Assembly (NCBI GenBank): GCA_945861515.1
Contig: CAMAVA010000004.1
Location: 1 to 55,458, forward strand
DNA length: 55,458 bases
Origin: Brevundimonas vancanneytii
GTDB lineage: Bacteria > Pseudomonadota > Alphaproteobacteria > Caulobacterales > Caulobacteraceae
Reading direction: 5' to 3'
Under the pieces are notes generated by a model that worked only from the letters and a program-made list of their open reading frames with translations, was not told where the DNA came from and searched no databases. This document shows positions 1-9,322 of this stretch, piece after piece. Within the stretch, counting starts at the first letter, position 1. Each line of letters begins with the position of its first letter. The position numbers were made by a program, and so were the translations under genes.

Positions 1-165
1 GCCCTGCGGCAAGGCAACGTGTTGCGGGAGCAGAACTTCGGCCTGATCACGATCGACTGGACCCCGCCGGCGCCCCGCGTCCTGGTCGAGGTGCGGGACG
101 TCAAGGGCCAGCCCCGCCTGAGCCTGCCTCTGGATACCGCCACGCTTCGCCATACCTCTGACTGA
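1..165 (+). CDS. C-terminal fragment of a CDS running in from the left edge; possibly PhoD-like metallophosphatase
   Basis: Frame 1 open from base 1 to TGA at 163-165: ALRQGNVLREQNFGLITIDWTPPAPRVLVEVRDVKGQPRLSLPLDTATLRHTSD. The family guess rests only on the FGLITIDW...RDVKG pattern. Confidence 0.5.
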   Translation, partial: ALRQGNVLREQNFGLITIDWTPPAPRVLVEVRDVKGQPRLSLPLDTATLRHTSD

Positions 166-229
166 ACAGGCCTTGCCGGGCCCCCAGGTCGGCGGAAGGT
201 TGTCGCTTGACGGTCGATGGGGGAACTTC

Positions 230-1681
230 ATGAAGAAGACGGCGCTGGTGGGCTTGATGGTCGTAACCGCCGGCGTGGCCTTTGCCGCCGAGCCGTCGGC
301 GGTCCGGCAAACCCGCACCTATCTGGACCGGATCAAGTCCGACGATCCGGCGATCCGTTCGGTTCTCTGGGTGAACCCGCGGGCCCTTTCCGAAGCTGCC
401 GCCGCAGACAGCCGTGCCGGCGGCAAGGCGCCTCCCCTTAACGGCTTGCCCCTGCTGGTGAAGGATAACGTCGACGTCGCTGGTCTGCCGAACACGGCGG
501 GATCCATGGCCCTGAAGGACAATGTGCCGGCGGTGGATGCGCCCGTCATTGCCCGGCTTCGCGCCGCTGGCGTGGTGATCCTTGGCAAGACCAACCTGTC
601 AGAGTGGGCCAACATCCGCTCCTCCGACTCCTTGAGCGGCTGGAGCGGCCTGGGCGGCCAGACCCGAAATCCCTTTGACAAGGCCCGCAGCCCTTGTGGC
701 TCGTCCGCCGGATCCGGCGCAGCCATGGCTGCGGGACTGGCGGCGGCGGCCATAGGCACCGAGACCGATGGTTCGATCACCTGCCCCGCCTCGATCAATG
801 GCCTTGTGGGTCTCAAGCCGACAGTCGGGCTGGTGTCGCGCACCGGCATCATTCCGATCAGCGCCAGCCAGGACACCGCCGGTCCGATGACTACCACCGT
901 CGAGGCCGCGGCCCGATTGCTGACGGTCATGGCCGGTTCCGATCCAGCCGACCCCGCGACCACCGAGGCCGACCGTCGGCGAACGGACTATGCAGCGGGC
1001 CTGACCCCTGCCAGCCTGAAGGGCGTGCGGATCGGCGTCATGCGATACGCCGCCGGTTTTCATGCGCCCACCGATGCGGTGTTCGAAAATGCCCTTTCGG
1101 CCCTGCGGGCCCAAGGCGCGGTACTGGTCGAGATCAAGGAATTTCCGGACCGCAACGCCATCGGAGGCCACGAAATCGTCGTCCTGCTGACCGAACTCAA
1201 GGTCGGTCTGAACCAGTACCTTGCCGGCACGGACCCCGCCCGGGTCAAGACCCGGACCCTCGCGGACCTGATCGCCTTCAACCGTCAGAATGCCGAAGCG
1301 GAAATGCCCCTGTTCGGCCAGGACCTGTTCGAACAGGCTGAAGCCACCAGGGGCCTGGACGATCCGGCCTATATCAAGGCCCTTTCGGAAGGCCGCCGCC
1401 TGGCGGCCGGCGGACTTGACCGACTGTTCAAGGACAATCAGATCGTGGCCCTGGTGGGGCCGACAGTCGGTCCGTCATGGCTGATCGACCCTGTGCTGGG
1501 AGATCGATACGTCGGCGGCGGCGCCGGCAATGCGGCGGCCGTTGCGGGATACCCTCATTTGACCGTCCCCATGGGCAAGGTGTCCGGACTGCCCGTCGGG
1601 CTTTCCTTTGTCGGCCCGGCCTGGAGCGAAGCGAAGTTGCTCAGCCTGGGCTACGCTTATGAGCAGGCTGTTGGTCCCTGA
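230..1681 (+). CDS. Amidase signature family protein with signal peptide
   Basis: Start MKKTALVGLMVVTAGVAFA (signal peptide); GGSSAGSG-type motif (SPCGSSAGSGAAMAAGLAAAAIGTETDGSITCPAS) typical of amidase signature enzymes. Confidence 0.9.
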   Translation: MKKTALVGLMVVTAGVAFAAEPSAVRQTRTYLDRIKSDDPAIRSVLWVNPRALSEAAAADSRAGGKAPPLNGLPLLVKDNVDVAGLPNTAGSMALKDNVPAVDAPVIARLRAAGVVILGKTNLSEWANIRSSDSLSGWSGLGGQTRNPFDKARSPCGSSAGSGAAMAAGLAAAAIGTETDGSITCPASINGLVGLKPTVGLVSRTGIIPISASQDTAGPMTTTVEAAARLLTVMAGSDPADPATTEADRRRTDYAAGLTPASLKGVRIGVMRYAAGFHAPTDAVFENALSALRAQGAVLVEIKEFPDRNAIGGHEIVVLLTELKVGLNQYLAGTDPARVKTRTLADLIAFNRQNAEAEMPLFGQDLFEQAEATRGLDDPAYIKALSEGRRLAAGGLDRLFKDNQIVALVGPTVGPSWLIDPVLGDRYVGGGAGNAAAVAGYPHLTVPMGKVSGLPVGLSFVGPAWSEAKLLSLGYAYEQAVGP

Positions 1682-1691
1682 ACGATCGCCG

Positions 1692-3107
1692 TCAGGCTCC
1701 GTCCGACAGGGAATCTGGATTGGAGCCTGGACCTGATCCCATTTCGGGCCCGGGAGGCGGGGTTAGCAGTCCGCAGAACAGCCCAAAAAGACAGGCCAGC
1801 GCCTGGGTCCGCAGCGGATAGTCGACCACCGAGTGCAACAGGAGGATCAGGATTGCGATCCCGGCGGCTCGTCCGATGGCCGTGCTGGACGATGATCCTC
1901 GCAAGGCCCCGCAGACACCGAACCCAGCCCAGATGAGGAAAGCCAGAAAGCCCGCTGGAAACAGGACGCCGGCCTCAAGCCACAGTTCGAGATAATCATT
2001 GTGGGCATTGTTCAGATAGGTGGGATCCACCATCTCGGCGGGCTCCGCTGCCCTGAAGATGGCCTCGAAGGCGCCAAGTCCCGATCCCGCGGGCTGAAAC
2101 TTCAGCGCTTCCTGCAGAATGATGGGCCAGGTCAGGAAACGCGACTCGCTCGACTCCAGCCGGTCAAACCGGTCCAGCACCGCTCCGGCCCCCACCTGGA
2201 CAGCGAGAAAGGACACGCAGGCCACGCCAAGCACCATCCACGAGCGTCGGCTCCAACCCCGCCCACTGGCATGCTGATCGCGCAGAAAGCTGGCGAGACT
2301 GAGGACAAGGGCCAGCCCCCCTAGAACCAGCCCGGCCCTGGACCGGGTCGCCAGGATCCCGACAACAAAAAGCCCGCTCAAGGCGATGAACAGCCAGGGC
2401 GTCAACGCCAATCGTTGGCCCGACTGCTCGCCCCACCGACTGGCCAGGGCGCCGAGAAATGGCAGCGCCGCCGCAAGCGCGACGGCCTGATGATTCCGGT
2501 TGGCGAAGAATCCGTTCGGCAACCCCGAATGAACCTCCGGAGCGACCCTCAAGATCGATCCGAAAAGGCTGGTTACCTGCAGGGCCCCCAGGACCATGCC
2601 GATGATCATCAAGCCAGTCACCAGAACCATCAGCAGGATGCGGGCCTGGCTGTCCAGGGACGCTGCCGCCAGCGCGATCGCAACAGGCGGCCAAAGCCAG
2701 AGAAAGCTGTCCCAGGTGCGCTGGGGATCGAGGCTCAGCGGGTGGGGCTCGACAGCAACGCCCGCCACCTCCAGAGTCTGGAGCGCGAGTTCACGGCCGG
2801 GCAGAGCAGTCCATAGAGCCGGACTCAAGGGAACCAGCTGGATCAGAACCACGCCCATCATCAGACCGGCCAGTCCGATCAATCCCCACGTCGCGCCTTG
2901 AATTCGGCCCTGTGACAGTCGCCAGCAAACAATCGGCAAAAGCGTCAGGGCCGATAGCTGCAACGCTAGGAAAAGCGTTTGCCGTCCTTGAGCGGAGCCC
3001 CCGAATACCATGGCGGCAACCAACATCGCCGCAGAGATCCAGAAGATCAGGCGCCTTGAGCTCGGCGCGGCCAAGTGCCCGGCTAAGGGCCTCCCATTTT
3101 CGCTCAT
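1692..3107 (-). CDS. O-antigen ligase/polymerase-like (Wzy) membrane protein
   Basis: 471 aa, multiple hydrophobic segments, conserved NNAHNDYLELWLEAGV motif of O-antigen ligase family; 4-nt overlap with the upstream gene. Confidence 0.85.
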   Translation of the reverse strand: MSENGRPLAGHLAAPSSRRLIFWISAAMLVAAMVFGGSAQGRQTLFLALQLSALTLLPIVCWRLSQGRIQGATWGLIGLAGLMMGVVLIQLVPLSPALWTALPGRELALQTLEVAGVAVEPHPLSLDPQRTWDSFLWLWPPVAIALAAASLDSQARILLMVLVTGLMIIGMVLGALQVTSLFGSILRVAPEVHSGLPNGFFANRNHQAVALAAALPFLGALASRWGEQSGQRLALTPWLFIALSGLFVVGILATRSRAGLVLGGLALVLSLASFLRDQHASGRGWSRRSWMVLGVACVSFLAVQVGAGAVLDRFDRLESSESRFLTWPIILQEALKFQPAGSGLGAFEAIFRAAEPAEMVDPTYLNNAHNDYLELWLEAGVLFPAGFLAFLIWAGFGVCGALRGSSSSTAIGRAAGIAILILLLHSVVDYPLRTQALACLFGLFCGLLTPPPGPEMGSGPGSNPDSLSDGA

Positions 3108-4366
3108 CTCTTTTCGGCCGAGCCGGCAAGGACGATCCCACGGACAGGTCGAACCTGAAGATCGTCGAAGATCACCTCAACGGGTTGTGAACGGTCTGAG
3201 GTGACGGGAGCCAGCCTCAGAACCTGAGCCTCGCAGCCATGCTCGGGACGGGCAAACTGCGCTCTTGTCGTTGTCCAGCCGGCCCCACGAACCCGGATCC
3301 GCTGACTGAAAAAGACAGGTCCGCCGAAACAGACCAGGTCCAGGCGAAAACGTTCGTTGGAAACGCCTGCAACCCCCTTCGCTCTGATCGAGATCTGCAT
3401 CACCCCGGCCGGCAGAAAGAGATACTGGCCGATCAAGGGCCGGGAAGACGAATAGAGGTCATGCCGAACGCTCAGCTGGCCGCCGGGCCTGCCATCGGAC
3501 GGCTTCCATTCGACAACCCCCTCCGTGTCGGTGATTACCTGCCAGTTGAACGGTGGGGGCCCCGGGAGCCCGCGAAACCCGCCATCATAGACGAAGCTGT
3601 TCCGGTCGCTGATCGGATAGAGCCCCGTCCACATCCGACGGGCGCCACCATAGTCCTTGATGGCAAGGTGGCGGCGCAGAAGAGGCTCGAATTCACGGTC
3701 GCCGATCCGCAACTTCGCTGCGGCCATCTCCAGCAACAGAGCATCAGCGGCGCTGATCGGCGCTGACGAGGCGAGATCGCTGATAAACCCCGCGCGCCAA
3801 ACAGGGCTGTCGGCCAGTCGGGAGACGAGGGCCTGGCGCGCTGCGGGTTGATCCAGCACCGAGGCGGTTTCGAAAACGAGCAAGGACCTGGCCGCCGCAT
3901 TGCGGCGCAAAAGCAGGTCCATGGAGCGGAACGCCATGTCATGGTCGCCCGACGCGAGGCCTTCGCGCATACGCCAGAGTTCTGCCGCGGTATCGCGGCG
4001 CGACAAACGGGTCATCTGCGCCACGCGCCGGACCAGGGCCGCCCGGTCACCTGATTCCAAAGCCTGCACCGAAAGCGCCTTCAAGGCCTGCAGGTCGTAC
4101 GGGTTCAGGGCAAGGCGCCGGGCTGCCGTAACGTCGCGAGGAAGGTCGCTTGATGAGCGGGCTGCAACATTGGCCGGCCCATCAGCAGGACGCCACAACA
4201 GCGTCGGCGACTCTGAACGGCCGATCCGGTCCTTCGTCCGAACCGCCGATAGGCAGACCATGATCGCCAGGCCGGCGCAGACCAATGTGACCAGTCCGGT
4301 CGAGAGGACGGCGAGACGCCGTCGCGTGTCGGTGCGAATTTTACCGCGCGGGGTTCCCGATCGCAT
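3104..4366 (-). CDS. Uncharacterised exopolysaccharide-locus protein (N-terminal TM, helical/TPR-like middle, beta-rich C-terminal domain)
   Basis: Single N-terminal TM, repeated helical segments, C-terminal beta-rich segment (LSVRHDLYSSSRPLIGQYLFLPAGVMQISIRAKG...VEVIFDDLQVRPV); embedded in EPS operon. Confidence 0.75.
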   Translation of the reverse strand: MRSGTPRGKIRTDTRRRLAVLSTGLVTLVCAGLAIMVCLSAVRTKDRIGRSESPTLLWRPADGPANVAARSSSDLPRDVTAARRLALNPYDLQALKALSVQALESGDRAALVRRVAQMTRLSRRDTAAELWRMREGLASGDHDMAFRSMDLLLRRNAAARSLLVFETASVLDQPAARQALVSRLADSPVWRAGFISDLASSAPISAADALLLEMAAAKLRIGDREFEPLLRRHLAIKDYGGARRMWTGLYPISDRNSFVYDGGFRGLPGPPPFNWQVITDTEGVVEWKPSDGRPGGQLSVRHDLYSSSRPLIGQYLFLPAGVMQISIRAKGVAGVSNERFRLDLVCFGGPVFFSQRIRVRGAGWTTTRAQFARPEHGCEAQVLRLAPVTSDRSQPVEVIFDDLQVRPVRGIVLAGSAEKR

Positions 4367-4380
4367 GGCGCGGCGCGAGA

Positions 4381-6657
4381 TCAGCCGGCATCCTTCTGGA
4401 GCTGTCTTTGGCCATACTGATAGGCATAGGCATAGCCATACCCGTATCCGTACCCATAGCCTGCCGTCTGGGCGTCAAACTTGGTCAGGACAGCGCCCAG
4501 AATGTTGGCCTGGGCCTGCAAGAGTCTGCGGAGGGCCATCCGGACGACGCTGCGGCGGGCCACGCCGGCTTCCACGACCAGCATTGTGGCGGATGCCCGC
4601 GCAGCCAGGATCGGGGCGTCGGCCAGGCCGATGATCGGCGGTCCATCGACAATCACGATATCGAAAAGCGACTGGGCTTCCCGCAGCAGGGTCGAAAGGC
4701 GAAGGCCCGCCAGCAGCTCCACCGGATTGGGGGGAAGCGGCCCACAGGTCAGCACTTTCAGCCCGGCCTGATCGGTGTCTTGCAACGCCGTATGGAGTTC
4801 AAGTCCTGTCAGGACGTTGCTCAGGCCCACAGCATTATCAACCCCCATGAGCCTGTGGATCGAGGGATTGCGCAGGTCTGCGTCGACAAGCAGCACGTTC
4901 AGGCCTAGCTGCGCAAAACTGCGGCCCAAGGTGACGGACGTCGTGCTCTTGCCCTCGGAGGGACGGCTGCTGGTGACCAGCAGGCTGCGCGGCGCGCCGT
5001 TCGACGTGACAAACTGCAGCGCCGTTCGCGTCGATGTATAGGCTTCTGAAAAACTGGATCTTGGATCCGAGAAGGCCTGATGCGGGGTTGTACCCTTGTC
5101 GAGGGCTGGAATGACTCCGATCCCGGTCAAGCCGAGCTTCGCTGTCAGATCATCCGGGGTTCGGATCGCTTCATCCAGCAGCTCCAGGAACAGGGTCGCC
5201 GCGCCGGCCAGCCCTAGCCCGACGACCAGGGCAATCGCCATGTTCAGCGGCAGTTTGGGCGAAGACGGAGCGCCGGGCGCGCGGGCGCGGTCGACAACCG
5301 ACACATTGTTGTTGCCGACGCCGCCGGCGACCCCGACCTCCTTGTAGCGCTGCAGCAGGCCATCATAGAGGCTGCGATTGGTGTCGACCTCGCGCTGGAG
5401 GATGGTGTTCTTGATGTTCCGCTCCCGAAGATCGATGAAAGATCCTTTGAGCCCCTCGACCTGGGCCGCCAGTGATTGCTCTTGGTTGCGCGCCACCTCG
5501 AACCGGGACCGGATTGAGGCTCGAATGTTCTCTCCGGCCCCCGAAAGCTGGCGATCAACCTCGTCCATCTGGGCTTTGAGTTGCTGCATCTCGGGCATGC
5601 CGGGCGCAAAGACCTTCAACTGCTCCTGATAGGTCGCCGCCAGTTTGGCGCGCTGCTGCAACAGGGACTGGATCGTCGGGTCGCTCAAGGCTTCTGGCTG
5701 CGACAGTATCGACATGGACTGGGCCTGGCGCCAGCGCTGCTCGGCCTTGATCCGCTCACCCTTGGCGACCGTCAGCATACTGTTGATGGCCGAGAGATCG
5801 GCCGCCGTGAGCGACTGGCTGGCGGTGTCGGCTTGCGCCGCGCCGCTTGTCGGCATGACATTGATGATCTGCTGCCGGGCGCCGTAAGCGACCAGTTCCT
5901 TTTCTGAGTCCTCCAGCTTCTGCTTGACCTGGGCGAGCCGCTCTTCAAGGAACTGACGCGCATAGGACGAAGACTCGAAACGCCGCTCAAGACTGAGGGT
6001 CTGGAAGTTTTCGGCCAGGGCGTTGACGATCCGCGCCGAAAGCTCAGGGCTTGGGCTGGTGAATTCAAGATTGACCAGCCGTGATAGTCCCTGTTGTCGA
6101 ACGGACGTGTTTCCCAGGATCAGGTTGGTCAGGCGATCCTCGATTTTCGACGGCGGAAGGATCTCGTTACCCTTGGCGTCCTCTTCCAGACCGGCAAAAC
6201 TTCTCATCTGAGGATCCCGCGCCAGATCCAGCTTCTGGACAACCCGCCGGGCCAGGGTGTCGCTCTTCAGCAGGCCGATCTGGGTGTCTAGAAACTCGGC
6301 GCCGGTCATGGCCTCTCTCGGGGCCAGGTCGGTCATCTCGACGATCTTGCTGGACTCCCTGTCTATCTGAATGGTGGTTTTCGCGGTGAACAGCGGCTGG
6401 GTCAGAAGCGTGATGGCAAGACCCAGGAAAAGGCAGGCCAAAACCACGCCGCCGATAACCCAACGGTGCTTGACAATGGCCCCCCAGATCGCTGCGATTT
6501 CGCGCCGCCTCTGGTCGTCGAACGGCGCTTCGTCCGGCCGGCCGTCTATATCCAGGTACTGGGCATAGGATACGGGCGTCGAGCGACGTCCTGAATCCAT
6601 TAGCCGATGCGCATGAAACCCGGCTTCCTCTGGGTCGTAGTCGCTTTGCAATGCCAT
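4381..6657 (-). CDS. Polysaccharide biosynthesis tyrosine autokinase (Wzc/ExoP type)
   Basis: Wzz-like N-terminus with coiled coil, BY-kinase Walker A SSRPSEGKSTTSVTLG, Walker A' LLVDADLRNPSIH, Tyr-rich tail GYGYGYGYGYAYAYQYGQ. Confidence 0.95.
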   Translation of the reverse strand: MALQSDYDPEEAGFHAHRLMDSGRRSTPVSYAQYLDIDGRPDEAPFDDQRRREIAAIWGAIVKHRWVIGGVVLACLFLGLAITLLTQPLFTAKTTIQIDRESSKIVEMTDLAPREAMTGAEFLDTQIGLLKSDTLARRVVQKLDLARDPQMRSFAGLEEDAKGNEILPPSKIEDRLTNLILGNTSVRQQGLSRLVNLEFTSPSPELSARIVNALAENFQTLSLERRFESSSYARQFLEERLAQVKQKLEDSEKELVAYGARQQIINVMPTSGAAQADTASQSLTAADLSAINSMLTVAKGERIKAEQRWRQAQSMSILSQPEALSDPTIQSLLQQRAKLAATYQEQLKVFAPGMPEMQQLKAQMDEVDRQLSGAGENIRASIRSRFEVARNQEQSLAAQVEGLKGSFIDLRERNIKNTILQREVDTNRSLYDGLLQRYKEVGVAGGVGNNNVSVVDRARAPGAPSSPKLPLNMAIALVVGLGLAGAATLFLELLDEAIRTPDDLTAKLGLTGIGVIPALDKGTTPHQAFSDPRSSFSEAYTSTRTALQFVTSNGAPRSLLVTSSRPSEGKSTTSVTLGRSFAQLGLNVLLVDADLRNPSIHRLMGVDNAVGLSNVLTGLELHTALQDTDQAGLKVLTCGPLPPNPVELLAGLRLSTLLREAQSLFDIVIVDGPPIIGLADAPILAARASATMLVVEAGVARRSVVRMALRRLLQAQANILGAVLTKFDAQTAGYGYGYGYGYAYAYQYGQRQLQKDAG

Positions 6658-6690
6658 TGGACGTCGAGTCTCCGTACGTTCAAAAAGGAG

Positions 6691-7419
6691 CTAGTACGCA
6701 CGGAAGATTGCGAGGCCGGGCAGAGCGCCGATGACCTCCCGCCAGGCGCCCTTTAGTTGCGACCCGTCCACAACGACAATGTCATTGCCCCTGATTTCCG
6801 GGTCCGGGGCCGCTCCCTTTCGAATCTTCTTCAGATCAAAAACGGCCACCGTTCGCTCCCCGCCGATGGTTCGGAACACGACAACACGGCTGAGATTGGC
6901 CAGTTTGATGTCCGGCCCCTTGGCCATTGATATAGCCTGGATCAAGGTGGTGGGCCCCGTCAGAGGATAGACACCGGGCTGGACCACGGACCCGTCAACC
7001 GTCACGCGTTGACTGAGGATTTCACTGACCCAGACAGCGACCTGCGGCGCCTGAAGATATCGGCCTCGAAGCCGGTCTGCGATTTCCGCCGAGAGTTCCG
7101 GAGCCGTCTTGCCGGCGGCTGTGACAGTCCCGATCAGCGGCAACAGCAGCCGCCCGCCAGCATCGACCTGGACATCTTCCATGGTCAGGTCCTTGACTTG
7201 GTAAACATTGATACTGATGCGATCGAGCGGGCCGATCCGGTATCCCTCAGCGGGCCCCGATGGCGCAGGGTCAGCCCCGGTCGGCGAGAACTGGGTCAGA
7301 CTTCGAGTGTCGGCCGTGTTGCCGGACGCGCAGGAGCATGTCACCAGAAAGCAAAAAAGGGCCGCCAGCCATGCTGGATCATGATTGCGCATGGTCTCCT
7401 CCGCAGGTTTTGGAGCCAA
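6691..7419 (-). CDS. Polysaccharide export protein (Wza/GumB family)
   Basis: Lipoprotein-like N-terminus (FLVTCSCASG), YRIGPLDRISINVYQVKDLTMEDVQVDAGGRLLLPLIGTVTAAGKT Poly_export motif, SLBB-like region. Confidence 0.93.
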   Translation of the reverse strand: MAPKPAEETMRNHDPAWLAALFCFLVTCSCASGNTADTRSLTQFSPTGADPAPSGPAEGYRIGPLDRISINVYQVKDLTMEDVQVDAGGRLLLPLIGTVTAAGKTAPELSAEIADRLRGRYLQAPQVAVWVSEILSQRVTVDGSVVQPGVYPLTGPTTLIQAISMAKGPDIKLANLSRVVVFRTIGGERTVAVFDLKKIRKGAAPDPEIRGNDIVVVDGSQLKGAWREVIGALPGLAIFRAY

Positions 7420-7504
7420 GGGCGCGGCAAACCTGAAACACGGGTGTGCCTTTGTGTTGTGGTGTTTTCGGTTTTGATTTTTCTGAATTCATTTTCCTGA
7501 CCTT

Positions 7505-8224
7505 CTAGTGGGCCCGAAAGAAAAACATATGCGGAATAGTCATCACAAGAATTCGGATGTCAGACCAGATCGACCATGTAGCAATGTAACGGCTGTCCAA
7601 CGCCAGCCTGCGACGCATCTCGAAGACATCGCCGCCGCCTCGCGAGCCACTGATCTGAGCCAGCCCTGTTATGCCCGGCCGCGCGCGGAACCTGAGGTCA
7701 TAGCCTTCAATTTCTTCAGCGAACTTCCGATCATGGTCCACGGCATGCGGGCGTGGACCGACCAGCGACATCTCCCCCCGCAGGACATTCAGCAGTTGGG
7801 GCAGTTCATCGATACTGGATCGCCTGAGCAGCGCGCCCAGACGGGTTATGCGGGGATCGTTCACACTGGCCGGAGACGTGTCATCTGCGGCGCAGACCAC
7901 CATGGACCGAAACTTGAAAACCGGGAACGGTCGCCCGCGGAGCCCGGTCCGCATCTGTCGGAACAGCGCCGGGCCGGGCGAATCAAGGCGAACCGCCAGG
8001 GCAACGCAGACGAGGGCGGGCGCAAGCAGTATCAGCAACAGCACAGAGGCCACCAAATCGAGTCCGCGCTTCCAGACGCTTCGCGCTGGATGAGAGACAT
8101 GGATGGCACTCTCCACCACGGGCAGAGCCGTGGACAGAGCACCACCGACCGGAGATAGGCCGCCGAGCGATTCAGGGTCGGCGCCATCCTGGACGATTGG
8201 GCGAGTTGGAGCAGCATCGCGCAC
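7505..8224 (-). CDS. Undecaprenyl-phosphate sugar phosphotransferase (bacterial sugar transferase, WcaJ C-terminal type)
   Basis: KRGLDLVASVLLLILLAPALVCVALAVRLDSPGPALFRQMRTGLRGRPFPVFKFRSM...LLRRSSIDELPQLLNVLRGEMSLVGPRPHA. Confidence 0.95.
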   Translation of the reverse strand: MRDAAPTRPIVQDGADPESLGGLSPVGGALSTALPVVESAIHVSHPARSVWKRGLDLVASVLLLILLAPALVCVALAVRLDSPGPALFRQMRTGLRGRPFPVFKFRSMVVCAADDTSPASVNDPRITRLGALLRRSSIDELPQLLNVLRGEMSLVGPRPHAVDHDRKFAEEIEGYDLRFRARPGITGLAQISGSRGGGDVFEMRRRLALDSRYIATWSIWSDIRILVMTIPHMFFFRAH

Positions 8225-8301
8225 AGCAAACCCTCCCCCCGGTGAAGGGGCGGGCGCAGGTAGTTGGCGCCCAAACGAAACTGGATGAGGGGCCCTTCAA
8301 G

Positions 8302-8319
8302 GGCCGCATGGCTGCGGCC
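8302..8319. other. Intergenic hairpin, 7-bp perfect stem (GGCCGCA-TGGC-TGCGGCC)
   Basis: Perfect inverted repeat; overlaps an alternative hairpin GGCCC-TTCAA-GGGCC at 8291-8305. Confidence 0.5.
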
Positions 8320-8348
8320 TTTGGGGTCTCGCGGGGTCGACTCGAACC

Positions 8349-8636
8349 CTATTTGGGGCTTTTGCCGCTTTCATTGTCGTTGATGTTGTAGAGCGCGCCG
8401 CCCACCAGAACGACGCCCGCGGTCACGAACACGATCATTTCGGGGGTCATCTCGGCAACCTGACGGTTGACGCGACCCTTGGGAGCCGTGGTCCGCTCGA
8501 GGGCCTTGGTCGGCAGGTTCCGGGCTGCAGGCGCCGAGGTTCCGGTGGGATTCGACTGGGCCGAGGCCTGGCCGGCCAGGAGGGCGACACCGAGGGCGGC
8601 AACCATCACAGACTTGGTCATCATGATCGTTCTCAT
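8349..8636 (-). CDS. Small protein with signal peptide and one TM helix, unknown function
   Basis: MRTIMMTKSVMVAALGVALLAGQASAQ signal peptide; EMIVFVTAGVVLVGGALYNI TM segment. Confidence 0.7.
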   Translation of the reverse strand: MRTIMMTKSVMVAALGVALLAGQASAQSNPTGTSAPAARNLPTKALERTTAPKGRVNRQVAEMTPEMIVFVTAGVVLVGGALYNINDNESGKSPK

Positions 8637-9027
8637 ATCCAGCAGGCGCCCAGAGGCGAGCACCCAATATGTGGGTAATAGCCAGACTTCATTACACTCA
8701 CAATGGGGACTTTAACAACTTGGCCGTTTTCTGAGGGTTACTGCGCGATTTTACGATTCCTGCCCGCTCTTTAGGCGCCTGGCGATCTGGAAGCGCCCGG
8801 GACAGCAGGGCCGGTTTCTTTCGTCTCGCTTGGGTCCCGCCGCACCCGACCAGCCGGATTGCTGGTTCGCCCCGGACCGATGAGCAGGGAAGACGCAGAG
8901 TCGGCGACCGTGGCCCCAAATTTCAGCGATGTGCATCACTCAGACGCCGCGGTTGCCGCCTGAACTTGCCAAGCCAGTGATCCTGGAGCACATATGCTGC
9001 AGTGCAACGTATCGAGGGCTGGCTGGC

Positions 9028-9219
9028 GTGCTCGACCATTCCTACTCTTTCCAACTCAGCGTCGAATCCGACTCGCGTTGGCGCTGGTCCGTCGTTGACG
9101 TCGATGGCCGCCTCAACGCCAGCGGGCTGTCCCGTTCCGAAGAAGCCGCCCGCCATGCCGCCTTTCGCGAAATCGGTCAGCTGGCCCGAAAGTCCAGCTC
9201 GGAACCGGTTCGCCAGTGA
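9028..9219 (+). CDS. Small hypothetical protein (about 63 aa; GTG start proposed)
   Basis: Protein-like composition FQLSVESDSRWRWSVVDVDGRLNASGLSRSEEAARHAAFREIGQLARKS; longer ORF 8929..9219 has an implausible N-terminus. Confidence 0.5.
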   Translation: MLDHSYSFQLSVESDSRWRWSVVDVDGRLNASGLSRSEEAARHAAFREIGQLARKSSSEPVRQ

Positions 9220-9322
9220 TGACTTTCTGCTAAGGCTTGTATAGCAGTCGCTCGGGCGGGGCCGGGCATGGGCGAGGCGACCTCGCCTGCTGCCTGGCGA
9301 AACATCACCTTCCGAGGGTCAA

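Noticed and set aside
8334-8349. GGGTCGACTCGAACCC, resembling a tRNA T-arm (TTCGAGT) on the minus strand
   Set aside because: No flanking acceptor, D or anticodon arms; the stem geometry does not match a T-arm. It is simply the sequence after the stop of the small membrane protein gene.
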